From G965276765 sp965276825 (GTDB lineage: Bacteria > Actinomycetota > Acidimicrobiia > Acidimicrobiales > Palsa-688), in the NCBI GenBank assembly GCA_965276825.1, contig OZ255630.1, positions 2,232,001 to 2,296,000 on the forward strand: 64,000 nt of DNA. Reading direction: 5' to 3'. Each line of letters opens with the position of its first letter. The first letter of the stretch is position 1. The notes beneath the pieces were generated by a model. That model was not told where the DNA came from. It did not search any database and worked only from the letters and a program-made list of their open reading frames with translations. Both the position numbers and the translations under genes were made by a program. Shown here in pieces: positions 1 through 8,561 of the stretch.

Positions 1-990
1 CGCCGCCCTGCGCGCGCTGGCGGTGTTGTAGAGAAGCTGCGAGAGCACCCCGCGGTCGATCAGCGGGTTGCGACGGGTGGCCAGCCCCTCGGCGTCGTAG
101 ACCGTCGCACCGTAGGCGTCGGGGTCGGTCGGGTCGTCGACCAGCGTCAGCAGCGGTGAGGCGACCGACTGGCCGAGGCGCTCGGCGAAGAGGGAGCGTC
201 CCTTGAGCACGGCCTCCCCGTCGAGGGTGCCGGCCAGGATGGCGAGGAAGGTGGCCGTGATCCTCGGCTCGAGGATCACCGTCAGGTGCGCCGAGCGCGG
301 CTTGGTGGCGCCGAGCAGGCGGGTGGCACGCGTCACGGCGTCGCTCGCCGCCACCCCGAGGTCGAGATCGGTGGGCGAGCGGCCCACCGAGTAGCCCGAC
401 CCGGTCTGGGTGTCGTCGCCGTCGCCGGCCGCGGCCGACGCGCTGAGGTAGCAGGCGGTCCTGCGGGCACTGACGGCGATGCCCGTGGAGGTCGCCACCG
501 CCGACGAGACCGCGGTGTCGCCCCATCCGGCGCTCTCGACCTGGCGGATGCGGGGGTCCCCGGCCCGCACGGCCCGCTCGAGCTCGACGGCCAGCGCCAC
601 CTTGTCGGCGGTCGAGAAGCCGGCCAGGTCGTCGCGCCACAGGTCGAGGTCGGCGGGGGCCACGCCGTCGGGCGAGGCCAGGCCGACGTAGGGATCGGGG
701 GTGGCGAAGGCGACGTTGTCCCTGGCCTCGGCGAGGGTCTCGGCCACCACGTCGTCGTCGAGCATGCCGGCATAGGCGAAGCCCTGGCGGTCGCCTCGGA
801 CCACCCGGATCCCGATGCCGGCGGACTCGGCCGACGAGAGCGACTCGACCTCACCACCGAAGACCTCGATGTCGGTGTCGCGTCCCCGCACGACGTAGGC
901 CTCGACCTGCTCGGCGCCCGTCGCCTGACCGGCCACCCGCACCGCCAGGTCGAGCAGCTCGCTCGTCGGTCCCCTCCCTGGGTCGCTCAC
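1..990 (-). CDS. pmbA: TldE/PmbA-type metallopeptidase subunit, C-terminus cut by window edge
   Basis: Reading the minus strand from GTG at 990 gives an open frame through the window edge, about 330 residues, so the 3' end is missing. It has the TldE/PmbA layout: an N-terminal domain rich in acidic residues, a 'GIGIRVVRGDRQGFAYAG' segment parallel to TldD, and a central region ending near 'NPLIDRGVLSQLL'. No HExxxH is visible, as expected for TldE, the partner of the catalytic TldD. The known role of the pair is proteolysis of unfolded or modified peptides (antitoxin CcdA, microcin B17 precursor). Its GTG overlaps the TGA of tldD (GTGA), so the two are one transcription and translation unit. 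Confidence 0.85.
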   Translation of the reverse strand, partial: MSDPGRGPTSELLDLAVRVAGQATGAEQVEAYVVRGRDTDIEVFGGEVESLSSAESAGIGIRVVRGDRQGFAYAGMLDDDVVAETLAEARDNVAFATPDPYVGLASPDGVAPADLDLWRDDLAGFSTADKVALAVELERAVRAGDPRIRQVESAGWGDTAVSSAVATSTGIAVSARRTACYLSASAAAGDGDDTQTGSGYSVGRSPTDLDLGVAASDAVTRATRLLGATKPRSAHLTVILEPRITATFLAILAGTLDGEAVLKGRSLFAERLGQSVASPLLTLVDDPTDPDAYGATVYDAEGLATRRNPLIDRGVLSQLLYNTASARRAA

Positions 991-2378
991 CTCGCCGTCC
1001 CGCCGATGGTCATGGCCGACACCCGCAGCGTCGGCTGGCCGGTCCCGACCGGGACGCCCTGGCCGTCCTTGCCGCAGGTGCCGGGCGAGCCCATGGCGAA
1101 GTCGTTGCCGACCACGTCGATCGCGCCGAGCACCTCCGGCCCGTTGCCGATCAGGTTGGCGTCCCTGAGCGGCTCGGTGATCCGGCCGTCCTCGATGAGG
1201 AACGCCTCGGTGGTACCGAACACGAAGTCGCCGGTCGCCGGGTTGACCTGGCCGCCGCCGAGCTGGGAGACGTACACGCCGTGGGGGGTCTGGCTGACGA
1301 TCTCGTCGGGGTCGTCGGTCCCGTTGGCCAGGTAGGTGTTGGTCATGCGGACCATGGGCATGTGCTGGTAGCTCTCCCGCCGGCCGTTGCCCGAGGTGGG
1401 CCGGCCCTCCTTGCGGCAGCGCAGCCAGTCCCACAGGTAGTCGGTGAGCACGCCGTCCTGGATCAACACGTTGCGCGCCGCAGGCGTGCCCTCGTCGTCG
1501 ATGGCGATGGCCCCCCACTCGCGTCCCATGGTCCCGTCGTCGACGAGGGTGACGAGGGGGCTGGCGACGAGGGTGCCGACGCGGCCGGCGAACACCGACA
1601 GGTTCTTGGCGATGTGGTCGGCCTCGAGGCCGTGACCGCACGCCTCGTGGAAGAGAATGCCGCCGGTGCCGGCCCGGATCACGACGGGGAGGGTGCCCGA
1701 CGGCGCCGGCCTGGCCGCCAGCTTGGTGAGGGCCCGGCCGGCCGCGACCCGCGCCACCTCGTCGACGCTGGTGTGGTCGAACAGCTCGAAGCCGACCGTC
1801 GCCCCGATCGACTCCCTGCCGGTCTGCATGCCGGTGTCCCCCGCGGCCACGGCCGACACCGCGAAGCGCGTCCGCACCTGGTCGTCGGAGGCCCACACGC
1901 CGTCACTGTTGGCCACCAGGATCCGCCTGCGGCTGTCACCGTAGGAGGCGCTGACCTGGCGGATGGCGCCCCCGACGGACCGCGCGGCCTCGTCGGCCCG
2001 CTCGAGCAGGGCCACCTTGGTGGCCTTGCCGACCGTCTCGGGCAGGACCTCGACCCGGCTCGGCGTCGGCGTCGAGACCGGCCGCAACGTGACCTCCCGC
2101 ACCCCACCGCCGCCCCCTCGGGCCGCGGCCGCGGCGGCCGACGCCGCCTCGAGCAGGCCGCGCTCGGAGAGGTCGCTCGTGTGGGCGAAGCCGGTCGTCT
2201 CGCCGGCGACGACCCGGATGCCCGCGCCCCGCTCGCGACCCGAGGCGAGGTCCTCGACCCGCCCGTCGTCGAGTTGGGCGGCCGTGGCCCGCCGGTCCTC
2301 GGCGAACACCTCGGCGAAGTCGCCACCGGTGCGCAGGGCGGAGCCGATCACCCGCTCGACGACTGCCTGATCGATCAT
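987..2378 (-). CDS. tldD: TldD zinc metallopeptidase
   Basis: This is a 463-residue protein of normal TldD length. The zinc-binding HExxxH signature reads HEACGH at residues 244-249, in the family context 'ILFHEACGHGLEADH'. TldD and TldE form a cytoplasmic heterodimer that degrades unfolded peptides. The ATG at 2378 is preceded by a purine-rich Shine-Dalgarno (AGAGGAG). The gene sits immediately upstream of tldE with a 4-base GTGA overlap. The spacer to the divergent thioesterase gene (2379-2451) would hold promoters for both directions. No truncation or missing key residue is seen. Confidence 0.92.
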   Translation of the reverse strand: MIDQAVVERVIGSALRTGGDFAEVFAEDRRATAAQLDDGRVEDLASGRERGAGIRVVAGETTGFAHTSDLSERGLLEAASAAAAAARGGGGGVREVTLRPVSTPTPSRVEVLPETVGKATKVALLERADEAARSVGGAIRQVSASYGDSRRRILVANSDGVWASDDQVRTRFAVSAVAAGDTGMQTGRESIGATVGFELFDHTSVDEVARVAAGRALTKLAARPAPSGTLPVVIRAGTGGILFHEACGHGLEADHIAKNLSVFAGRVGTLVASPLVTLVDDGTMGREWGAIAIDDEGTPAARNVLIQDGVLTDYLWDWLRCRKEGRPTSGNGRRESYQHMPMVRMTNTYLANGTDDPDEIVSQTPHGVYVSQLGGGQVNPATGDFVFGTTEAFLIEDGRITEPLRDANLIGNGPEVLGAIDVVGNDFAMGSPGTCGKDGQGVPVGTGQPTLRVSAMTIGGTAR

Positions 2379-2438
2379 CGGGGGCTCCTCTGGGCTCGGC
2401 GATCACGGCCTCACTGGCCGGTCGGGAGGCTACCGGCA

Positions 2439-2444
2439 TAGCGT
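2439..2444 (+). promoter_or_regulatory. Leaderless -10 box TAGCGT
   Basis: TAGCGT ends 7 bases before the GTG at 2452. This spacing places the transcription start on the start codon and argues for GTG 2452 over GTG 2443, which would overlap the box. Confidence 0.45.
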
Positions 2445-2451
2445 GGTCTCC

Positions 2452-2829
2452 GTGCCCGTCAAAGGTGGAGTTCGGGGTGAGGTCAGCCACGTCGTCACCG
2501 ACGCCGACACGGCCGCGGCCATGCACTGCGGCGACGTGGCGGTGCTCGGCACGCCGCGGGTGGTCGCCCTGTGCGAGGAGGCGTCGATCGACGCCCTCGG
2601 CGCCACGCTCGGCCCGGACCGCACATCGGTCGGCACGCGGGTCGAGGTGGCGCACCTCGCGCCGGTGGCGGTCGGCTCGACGGTGCGGGTCACCGCCAGC
2701 CTGGAGCGCTGCGAGGGCCGGCGGATGATCTTCTCCGTCTCGGTGACCGACGCCAGCGGCCTGGTGGCCGCGGGCAAGGTCACGAGGGTGGTGGTCGAGC
2801 GCGACCACTTCCTCTCGAAGGCCCGCTGA
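2452..2829 (+). CDS. Hotdog-fold acyl-CoA thioesterase, FlK-like
   Basis: A small hotdog-fold protein (125 residues from GTG 2452). It matches the fluoroacetyl-CoA thioesterase (FlK) family pattern: a central helix 'GTPRVVALCEEASIDAL', then 'SVGTRVEVAHLAPVAVGSTV'. The Glu of the helix and the Thr and His of the following strand are the usual catalytic set. The likely role is hydrolysis of a small acyl-CoA in the cytoplasm; the substrate cannot be read from sequence. The start is chosen from the TAGCGT box seven bases upstream. The gene ends 11 bases before pxpA and runs the same way, so it probably heads the pxpABC transcript. Confidence 0.75.
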   Translation: MPVKGGVRGEVSHVVTDADTAAAMHCGDVAVLGTPRVVALCEEASIDALGATLGPDRTSVGTRVEVAHLAPVAVGSTVRVTASLERCEGRRMIFSVSVTDASGLVAAGKVTRVVVERDHFLSKAR

Positions 2830-2840
2830 ACCGGCCTCCG

Positions 2841-3620
2841 GTGGCGTCCCCGAGCCGCCCGACGCGCTCGATCGACCTCAACGCGGACCTCGGCGAGGGA
2901 TTCGGCCGCTGGTCCCTCACCGACGACGACGGCCTGCTCGAGGTGGTCACCAGCGCCAACGTGGCGTGCGGGTTCCACGCGGGCGACGCGCCGACCATGC
3001 GCCGCGTGGGGGCGCGCGCCGTCGAGCGCGGGGTCAGGATCGGCGCCCAGGTCGGCTACCGGGACCTGGCCGGCTTCGGGAGGCGGGACATCGACGTCGA
3101 TGCCACCACGCTGCGCGACGAGGTGCTGTACCAGGTCGGCGCGCTCCGGGCGCTGGTCGGCGCGGCCGGCGGTGAGGTGACCTACGTCAAGGCGCACGGC
3201 GCGCTCTACAACCGGATCGTCCACGACGAGGTCCAGGCGCACGCCGTCGTGGATGCGGTCACCGATGCGGGCGGGGACCTGGCCCTGCTCGCCCTGCCGG
3301 GATCGGTGGTCGCCGCGTTGGCCGCAGCCGCAGGGATCCGGGTCGTCGCCGAGGCCTACCCCGACCGCGGGTACCGACCCGACGGCACGCTCGTGAGCCG
3401 AAGGGAGCCGGGTGCGCTGGTCGCCGAGGCCGGCGCGGTCGCCGCCCGGGCCGTCGACCTGGCGACCGCCCGCACGGTGACCGACGTCGCCGGCACCGTC
3501 GTGCCCGTCGCCGCCGATTCGCTCTGCCTGCACGGCGACGCCCCCGATGCGGTGGTCACGGCGGCCCGGGTCCGCCAGGCCCTGGCCGACGCCGGGGTGG
3601 CCCTCCTCCCCTTCACGTGA
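2841..3620 (+). CDS. pxpA: 5-oxoprolinase subunit PxpA (LamB/YcsF family)
   Basis: A 259-residue LamB/YcsF protein. The N-terminus 'IDLNADLGEGFGRW' and 'VTSANVACGFHAGDA' are the diagnostic motifs, followed by 'VKAHGALYN' and 'AEAYPDRGY'. PxpA with PxpB and PxpC forms the ATP-dependent prokaryotic 5-oxoprolinase, which opens pyroglutamate to glutamate in the cytoplasm. I place the start at GTG 2841; the reading frame is open further upstream but overlaps the thioesterase there. The TGA overlaps the GTG of pxpB. Confidence 0.93.
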   Translation: MASPSRPTRSIDLNADLGEGFGRWSLTDDDGLLEVVTSANVACGFHAGDAPTMRRVGARAVERGVRIGAQVGYRDLAGFGRRDIDVDATTLRDEVLYQVGALRALVGAAGGEVTYVKAHGALYNRIVHDEVQAHAVVDAVTDAGGDLALLALPGSVVAALAAAAGIRVVAEAYPDRGYRPDGTLVSRREPGALVAEAGAVAARAVDLATARTVTDVAGTVVPVAADSLCLHGDAPDAVVTAARVRQALADAGVALLPFT

Positions 3621-4231
3621 GGCCCGTCGGGCGGCGTGGGCTCCTCGTCGATGCCGCGTCGCCACCGGCGACCGCGACCGCCGTGCGGACGGCGGCGGCG
3701 GCCGCCGGCGTGGCGCTCGCCGAGGTCGTGCCCGGCGCGACGACGGTGCTGGTCGTGGCCGCCCACCAGCGCGACGTCGCCGCCCTGCGCCTGGCGGTCG
3801 ACGCGGCCGGCTCGCCACCGGACAACCGCAGGGGCACCGGCCAGGCGGGCGAGCCGGTCGTGGTCCCGGTCCGCTACGACGGCGACGACCTCGACGCGGT
3901 CGCGTCGGCGTGCGCCATGAGCCGGGAGGCGGTGGTGGACGCCCACGTGGCGGGGAGCTACCTGGTCGACTTCTGCGGCTTCGCACCCGGCTTCGCCTAC
4001 CTGAGCGGCCTCCCCCACCCCCTCCACCTGCCGCGGAGGGACCGGCCCAGGCCCCGGGTCCCGGCGGGGGCGGTGGCCATCGCCGACCGCTACGCCGCCG
4101 TGTACCCGCGCTCGACACCGGGCGGCTGGCACCTGATCGGGCGCACGGACCTGGCCGTGTGGGACACCGGGCGCCGCCCCGCCGCTCTCCTTGCGCCCGG
4201 CACCGCGGTCCGCTTCACGGCCGTCAGGTGA
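3617..4231 (+). CDS. pxpB: 5-oxoprolinase subunit PxpB
   Basis: A 204-residue allophanate-hydrolase subunit 1-like protein. The motif 'FCGFAPGFAYLSGLP' and the later 'TPGGWHLIGRT' are characteristic of PxpB/KipI. It is the partner of PxpC in the ATP-dependent step of pyroglutamate opening. GTG 3617 overlaps the pxpA stop (GTGA) and its own TGA overlaps the pxpC GTG, so all three subunits are translationally coupled. That fits a fixed-stoichiometry complex. Confidence 0.92.
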   Translation: MRPVGRRGLLVDAASPPATATAVRTAAAAAGVALAEVVPGATTVLVVAAHQRDVAALRLAVDAAGSPPDNRRGTGQAGEPVVVPVRYDGDDLDAVASACAMSREAVVDAHVAGSYLVDFCGFAPGFAYLSGLPHPLHLPRRDRPRPRVPAGAVAIADRYAAVYPRSTPGGWHLIGRTDLAVWDTGRRPAALLAPGTAVRFTAVR

Positions 4232-5109
4232 GCGCGCCTCGACGCGCCCGGCGAAGCGGGCTCACCGTCGTCGAGCCAGGACCGCTCACCACCGTCCAGG
4301 ACCGTGGGCGGCCTGGGTGGGCCCACATCGGCGTCCCGCCGAGCGGGGCGTTCGACCGGGCGGCCGCCGACCTGGCCAACCGCCTCGTCGGCAACGGCGC
4401 TGACGCCGCCGTGCTCGAGACGACCCTGCGCGGTCCCCGACTCCGACTCGTTGGCGACACCACCGTCAACGTCGCCCTCACCGGAGCCCCGGCGCCGCTC
4501 GAGGTGGGCGGAAGGGCCGCCCCCTTCGCCGCCGCGGTCGCCCTCAGACCCGGCGCGGAGGTCTGGGTGGGCCAGGCCACCTCCGGCATGCGCAGCTACC
4601 TGGCCGTCGCCGGCGGCGTGGTGGTGGCCGCCGAGCTCGGCAGCCGCAGCACCGACCTCCTCGGCGGCCTCGGGCCCCCCGCCCTCGGCGCCGGTGCGCA
4701 CCTGGGCGTCGGGGTGCCCGCACGGCCCGTGGCCTGGCCCGACGTCGCGCCGACCGCGCTGGCGGCCCCGGTGACGACGCTCGGCATCACCTTCGGACCA
4801 CGCGACGACCGGCTCGGGCCGGGGGGCCGCGACGCGCTGGTGTCCACCGCGTGGACGGTCCTCGCCGACAGCGACCGGGTCGGGGTGCGCCTCGGAGGTC
4901 GCGCCCTGCCCGTCGCTGACGCCGGGCTGGCACCCGAGGGCGCCGTCACCGGCTCGATCCAGGTGCCTCCGAGCGGGCTCCCGGTCGTCTTCGGGCCCGA
5001 CCACCCCGTCACCGGCGGGTATCCCGTGGTGGCCGTGGTCGACGACGACGGCCTGGGGGCCCTCGCGCAGGCCCGCCCCGGCACGTCGATCCGCTTCGAG
5101 CTGCGGTGA
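4228..5109 (+). CDS. pxpC: 5-oxoprolinase subunit PxpC
   Basis: A 293-residue allophanate-hydrolase subunit 2-like (KipA/PxpC) protein. It begins with the family signature 'TVVEPGPLTTVQDRGRPGW' and 'GVPPSGAFDRAAADLANRLVGN'. It closes with 'FGPDHPVTGGYPVVAVV'. The start is GTG 4228, overlapping the pxpB TGA. The frame is open much further upstream, but that stretch is the antisense or out-of-frame image of pxpB. It completes the pxpABC operon. Confidence 0.93.
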   Translation: MSAPRRARRSGLTVVEPGPLTTVQDRGRPGWAHIGVPPSGAFDRAAADLANRLVGNGADAAVLETTLRGPRLRLVGDTTVNVALTGAPAPLEVGGRAAPFAAAVALRPGAEVWVGQATSGMRSYLAVAGGVVVAAELGSRSTDLLGGLGPPALGAGAHLGVGVPARPVAWPDVAPTALAAPVTTLGITFGPRDDRLGPGGRDALVSTAWTVLADSDRVGVRLGGRALPVADAGLAPEGAVTGSIQVPPSGLPVVFGPDHPVTGGYPVVAVVDDDGLGALAQARPGTSIRFELR

Positions 5110-5116
5110 CCGCCGG

Positions 5117-5122
5117 TAGCAT
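5117..5122 (+). promoter_or_regulatory. Leaderless -10 box TAGCAT upstream of the PAP2 gene
   Basis: TAGCAT lies in the 109-base spacer after pxpC. It ends 6 bases before an in-frame ATC codon at 5129 that would add 30 residues to the PAP2 protein. No ATG, GTG or TTG is present in that frame between the TAG at 5117 and GTG 5219. Confidence 0.35.
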
Positions 5123-5218
5123 CCACCGATCGCCGCCACGACCTTCACCGCTGCGCCCAGGGACGCGCCCGCGCCCGGGCGGCGCCACCGGCCCAGGTGG
5201 TGGCGGGAGCTGGCCATC

Positions 5219-5926
5219 GTGGGCGTGTTCTACGCCCTCTACACGACCGTCAGGGACGTCAACGGCCAGCAGCCCGTGTCGGTCGCCTCGGCCCGGGCCA
5301 ACGCCCTCGACCTGGTGCGCGTCGAGCGATGGTCACACGTCTTCGACGAGCAGCGGCTCCAGGCCGCCTTCCTCCATCACCACGCACTGATCCGGCTGCT
5401 CGACGACTTCTACGGGACCATCCACTTCGCCGCGGTGATCGTGGTCCTCGTGCTGCTCTACTGGCGCTACCCGGCTCGCTACCGCGTGTGGCGCAACGCC
5501 CTGGCCATCACGACCGTGGGCGCCCTGATCGGGTTCCTCACCTTCCCGGTCATGCCGCCGCGACTGCTCCCTCCCTCGTACCACTTCGTCGACACCTTGG
5601 CGACCGTGGGCGGCCTGTGGAACTTCGGGAGCGCGCCGGCCGCCACGCTGTCCAACCAGTTCGCCGCCTTCCCGAGCTTGCACACCGCCTGGTCGGCCTG
5701 GACCGCCCTCGCGCTGGCGTCGGTGATCCGCCCGCTCTGGGGCCGCATCCTCGTGTTCGCCTACCCGCTCGTCACGATCTTCTGCATCGTCGTCACGGCC
5801 AACCACTACTTCGCCGATGCCCTCGCCGGCCTCGCCGTGCTCGCGGTTGCGACCCTGCTCGCCCGGGCGGCCGAGCGGGTCCTGACACCGGTCGTGACCC
5901 CACCACGGACCCGAGCGGTTCGGTAG
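5219..5926 (+). CDS. PAP2-superfamily membrane phosphatase / inositolphosphotransferase-like protein
   Basis: A polytopic membrane protein (235 residues from GTG 5219). It has the PAP2 signature pieces 'FPSLHTAWSAW' (the His-containing motif 2) and 'VVTANHYFADALAG' (motif 3), with five or six hydrophobic segments. The arrangement resembles the PAP2_3 (Aur1/Ipt1-like) branch. It would act on lipid phosphates or transfer a phospho-headgroup at the membrane. The coding signal runs upstream: the in-frame codons before 5219 read 'RWWRELAIVG', continuing the first helix, so the true start is probably earlier, perhaps ATC 5129. It directly precedes crtE but shows no carotenoid-specific feature. Confidence 0.75.
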   Translation: MGVFYALYTTVRDVNGQQPVSVASARANALDLVRVERWSHVFDEQRLQAAFLHHHALIRLLDDFYGTIHFAAVIVVLVLLYWRYPARYRVWRNALAITTVGALIGFLTFPVMPPRLLPPSYHFVDTLATVGGLWNFGSAPAATLSNQFAAFPSLHTAWSAWTALALASVIRPLWGRILVFAYPLVTIFCIVVTANHYFADALAGLAVLAVATLLARAAERVLTPVVTPPRTRAVR

Positions 5927-5943
5927 AGCGGGCGCCCCTGGCT

Positions 5944-5949
5944 TACGCT
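5944..5949 (+). promoter_or_regulatory. Leaderless -10 box TACGCT for crtE
   Basis: TACGCT ends 5 bases before GTG 5955 and 11 before ATG 5961. It would drive a leaderless crtE-crtI-crtB transcript and favours the GTG start. Confidence 0.35.
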
Positions 5950-5954
5950 CGTCG

Positions 5955-7037
5955 GTGCCCATGAACGTCCCTCCCCAGGTCGCGCCCCCGGTGGCGCTGA
6001 GCGACATCGCCACCCGGGTCAACGACCGGATCGCCGACGTGCTCGACCGCGATGCCGCCCGCTGGTCGGCGCTCGACGCCGAGCTAGCCGCCCCGCTGTC
6101 GTCGCTGCGCTCCCTCGTGCTGGCCGGGGGCAAGCGCCTCCGACCCGCGTTCTGCCACTGGGCGTTCGTCGGCCTCGGCGGCGACCCCGACGACCCGATC
6201 GTCACCGATGCGGGCGCCGCCCTCGAGCTGCTCCACACCTTCGCCCTCATCCACGACGACGTCATGGACGACTCTCCCCGGCGCCACGGCATCGAGACCG
6301 TCCACGTGGAGCACGCCGCCCGCCACGCCCGCGGCGCCTGGCGGGGGCGTCCCGACCGCTTCGGCACGGGCGTGGCCATCCTGGTCGGCGACCTGGCCTT
6401 CGTCTACAGCGACCGGCTCCTCGCCGGGGTCCCCCGGCGGGCGCGGGAGGTGTTCGACGAGTTGCGCCTCGAGGTCAACATCGGCCAGTACCTCGACCTG
6501 ATCGGCACCGTGCGGCGCAGTGCCAACCCCGAGCTCGCCCGTCGGATCTGCCAGTACAAGTCCGGCAAGTACACGATCGAGCGGCCGCTGCACCTGGGAG
6601 CGTCACTGGCCGCCCCCGACCGCTTCGACGAGGTGGCCGGTCCCCTGTCGGCCTACGGCATGCCGCTCGGCGAGGCCTTTCAACTCAAAGACGACCTCCT
6701 CGGCGTGTTCGGCGACCCGTCCGTGACGGGAAAGCCCGTCGGCGAGGACCTGCGGGAGGGCAAGCCGACCCTGCTCTACGCGCTGGCCAAGGCGGCGGCG
6801 AGCGACCGCGACCTGCGCCTGCTCGAGGAGAGCTTCGGCACCCCGGACCTGCGCGCCGACGAGATCGCCGACCTGCAGCGGGTCTTCGACGAGACCGGTG
6901 CCCGTCGGCAGGTCTCGGCCATCATCGAGACCCTGGTCGACGAGTCGCTCGGCGCCGCCGGCTGCCTGCCCCTCGAGCCCCACGCGTGCGACGCCCTCGT
7001 GGAGCTGGCCCACTTCGTCGCCGGACGGGACCACTAG
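5955..7037 (+). CDS. crtE: Geranylgeranyl diphosphate synthase (polyprenyl synthetase)
   Basis: A 360-residue trans-prenyltransferase. The first aspartate-rich motif is DDVMDD (residues 101-106) and the second is 'FQLKDDLLGVFGD' (KDD at 245-247). 'GGKRLRP' near residue 58 is the usual substrate-binding motif. It condenses IPP with allylic diphosphates in the cytoplasm. Position directly before phytoene desaturase and phytoene synthase identifies the product as GGPP for carotenoids. The start could be GTG 5955 (supported by the TACGCT box) or ATG 5961. The TAG stop overlaps the crtI GTG. Confidence 0.9.
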   Translation: MPMNVPPQVAPPVALSDIATRVNDRIADVLDRDAARWSALDAELAAPLSSLRSLVLAGGKRLRPAFCHWAFVGLGGDPDDPIVTDAGAALELLHTFALIHDDVMDDSPRRHGIETVHVEHAARHARGAWRGRPDRFGTGVAILVGDLAFVYSDRLLAGVPRRAREVFDELRLEVNIGQYLDLIGTVRRSANPELARRICQYKSGKYTIERPLHLGASLAAPDRFDEVAGPLSAYGMPLGEAFQLKDDLLGVFGDPSVTGKPVGEDLREGKPTLLYALAKAAASDRDLRLLEESFGTPDLRADEIADLQRVFDETGARRQVSAIIETLVDESLGAAGCLPLEPHACDALVELAHFVAGRDH

Positions 7038-8551
7038 TGGCCGGTCGGGGCCCCTCCGCTCCCTCTGCGATCCGGGTCGTCGTGGTCGGTGCCGGTCTCG
7101 GTGGCCTCTCCGCCGCCTGCCACCTCGCCGGCCGAGGCCATCACGTCACCGTCGTCGAGCGCGGCGACGAGCCCGGCGGACGGGCCGGCATCTGGCGCTC
7201 CGACGGCTACCGCGTCGACACCGGGCCGAGCGTGCTGACCATGCGCGGCCTGCTCGCCGACACCTTCGCCGCGGCCGGCACGTCGATGGCCGACCACGTG
7301 ACCCTCCGCGCCCTCGACCCGATGTACCGGGCCACGTTCCGCGACGGCGAGCCGATCCTCGTCCGCTCGGGGCGCGACGCCATGACCGAGGAGATCACGA
7401 GGACCTGCGGCTCGGCCGACGCAGCCGGCTTCAGCCGCTTCTGCGACTGGCTGGGCCAGCTCTACCGGGTCGAGCAGCCCAACTTCGTGGACCGCAACTT
7501 CGACCGGGTGACCGACCTGGCCCGGCCCCTGCGCCCGACGATCGACCTGATCAGGCTGGGCGCGTTCCGCAAGATGGCGTCGGTCGTCGACGGCTACTTC
7601 GACGACCCGCGGCTGCGGATGCTCTTCAGCTTCCAGGCCCTCTACGCCGGGCTGTCCCCCTTCGATGCCCTCGCCATCTACTGCGTGATCACCTACATGG
7701 ACACCGTCGAGGGGGTGTGGTTCCCCGACGGCGGGATCCACGCCGTCGCCCGGGGGCTGGCCGAGGCGGCCGGCAAGGCCGGAGCCGAGATCCACTACGG
7801 CTGCGCCGTCGACCGCATCGTCCGGCGCCTCGGCACGAGCGGGCCCGTCACCGGCGTGCGCCTGGCGGACGGGACGGTGATCCCGGCGGACGCGGTGGTC
7901 GCCAACCCCGACGTCCCCGCCGTGTACCGGGAGCTCCTGCCCGGCGTCGCCGTGCCGCGGGTGGCCAGGCGGGGCGAGTACTCCCCCAGCTGCACACTGT
8001 GGTTGGCCGGCACCCGCGGCCCGCTGCCGACCGACGTGGCCCACCACAACATCCACTTCGGCGGCGACTGGGCCGGGTCCTTCGACGCCCTGCTCGACAC
8101 CGGCACGCTCCAGCCCGACCCGGCGATCCTCGTGTGCGCCCCGACGGTCTCCGACCCTGGCCTGGCCCCTCCCGGCGGCAACGTCATCTACGCCCTCGAG
8201 CCGACACCCAACCTGGACGGCCGCATCGACTGGACGGTCGAGGGGCCGCGCAGCCGGGACCGCCTGGTCGCCCACCTCGGTGAGCTCGGCTACCCGGTCG
8301 ACGACGTGGTCACCGAGCGGTTCGTCGACCCGCCGGCCTGGGAGGCCCAGGGCATGGAGCGCGGCACCCCCTTCGCCCTGTCCCACCGCTTCTTCCAGAC
8401 GGGCCCGTTCCGGCCGGCCAACCGCGACCGGCGCGTGCCAGGCCTGGTCCTCGTGGGCTCGGGCACCGTGCCCGGCGTGTCCGTGCCGATGGTCCTCGTG
8501 TCCGGTCGCCTCGCCGCCGACCGCGTCGACGAGATCGCTGCCGGCCGCTGA
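7037..8551 (+). CDS. crtI: Phytoene desaturase (lycopene-forming), CrtI
   Basis: A 504-residue flavoprotein. The N-terminal Rossmann motif is 'VVVVGAGLGGLSAACHLAG', followed by the ERGDEPGGRAG FAD/NAD motif. The C-terminal signature is 'LVLVGSGTVPGVSVPMVLVS', typical of CrtI. The enzyme desaturates phytoene, usually in four steps to lycopene; the number of steps cannot be read here, but the heterodimeric lycopene cyclase 8 kb away implies lycopene. The start is GTG 7037 sharing its G with the crtE stop (TAGTG). crtB follows after 10 bases. Confidence 0.92.
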   Translation: MAGRGPSAPSAIRVVVVGAGLGGLSAACHLAGRGHHVTVVERGDEPGGRAGIWRSDGYRVDTGPSVLTMRGLLADTFAAAGTSMADHVTLRALDPMYRATFRDGEPILVRSGRDAMTEEITRTCGSADAAGFSRFCDWLGQLYRVEQPNFVDRNFDRVTDLARPLRPTIDLIRLGAFRKMASVVDGYFDDPRLRMLFSFQALYAGLSPFDALAIYCVITYMDTVEGVWFPDGGIHAVARGLAEAAGKAGAEIHYGCAVDRIVRRLGTSGPVTGVRLADGTVIPADAVVANPDVPAVYRELLPGVAVPRVARRGEYSPSCTLWLAGTRGPLPTDVAHHNIHFGGDWAGSFDALLDTGTLQPDPAILVCAPTVSDPGLAPPGGNVIYALEPTPNLDGRIDWTVEGPRSRDRLVAHLGELGYPVDDVVTERFVDPPAWEAQGMERGTPFALSHRFFQTGPFRPANRDRRVPGLVLVGSGTVPGVSVPMVLVSGRLAADRVDEIAAGR

Positions 8552-8561
8552 CACGAGGGCC

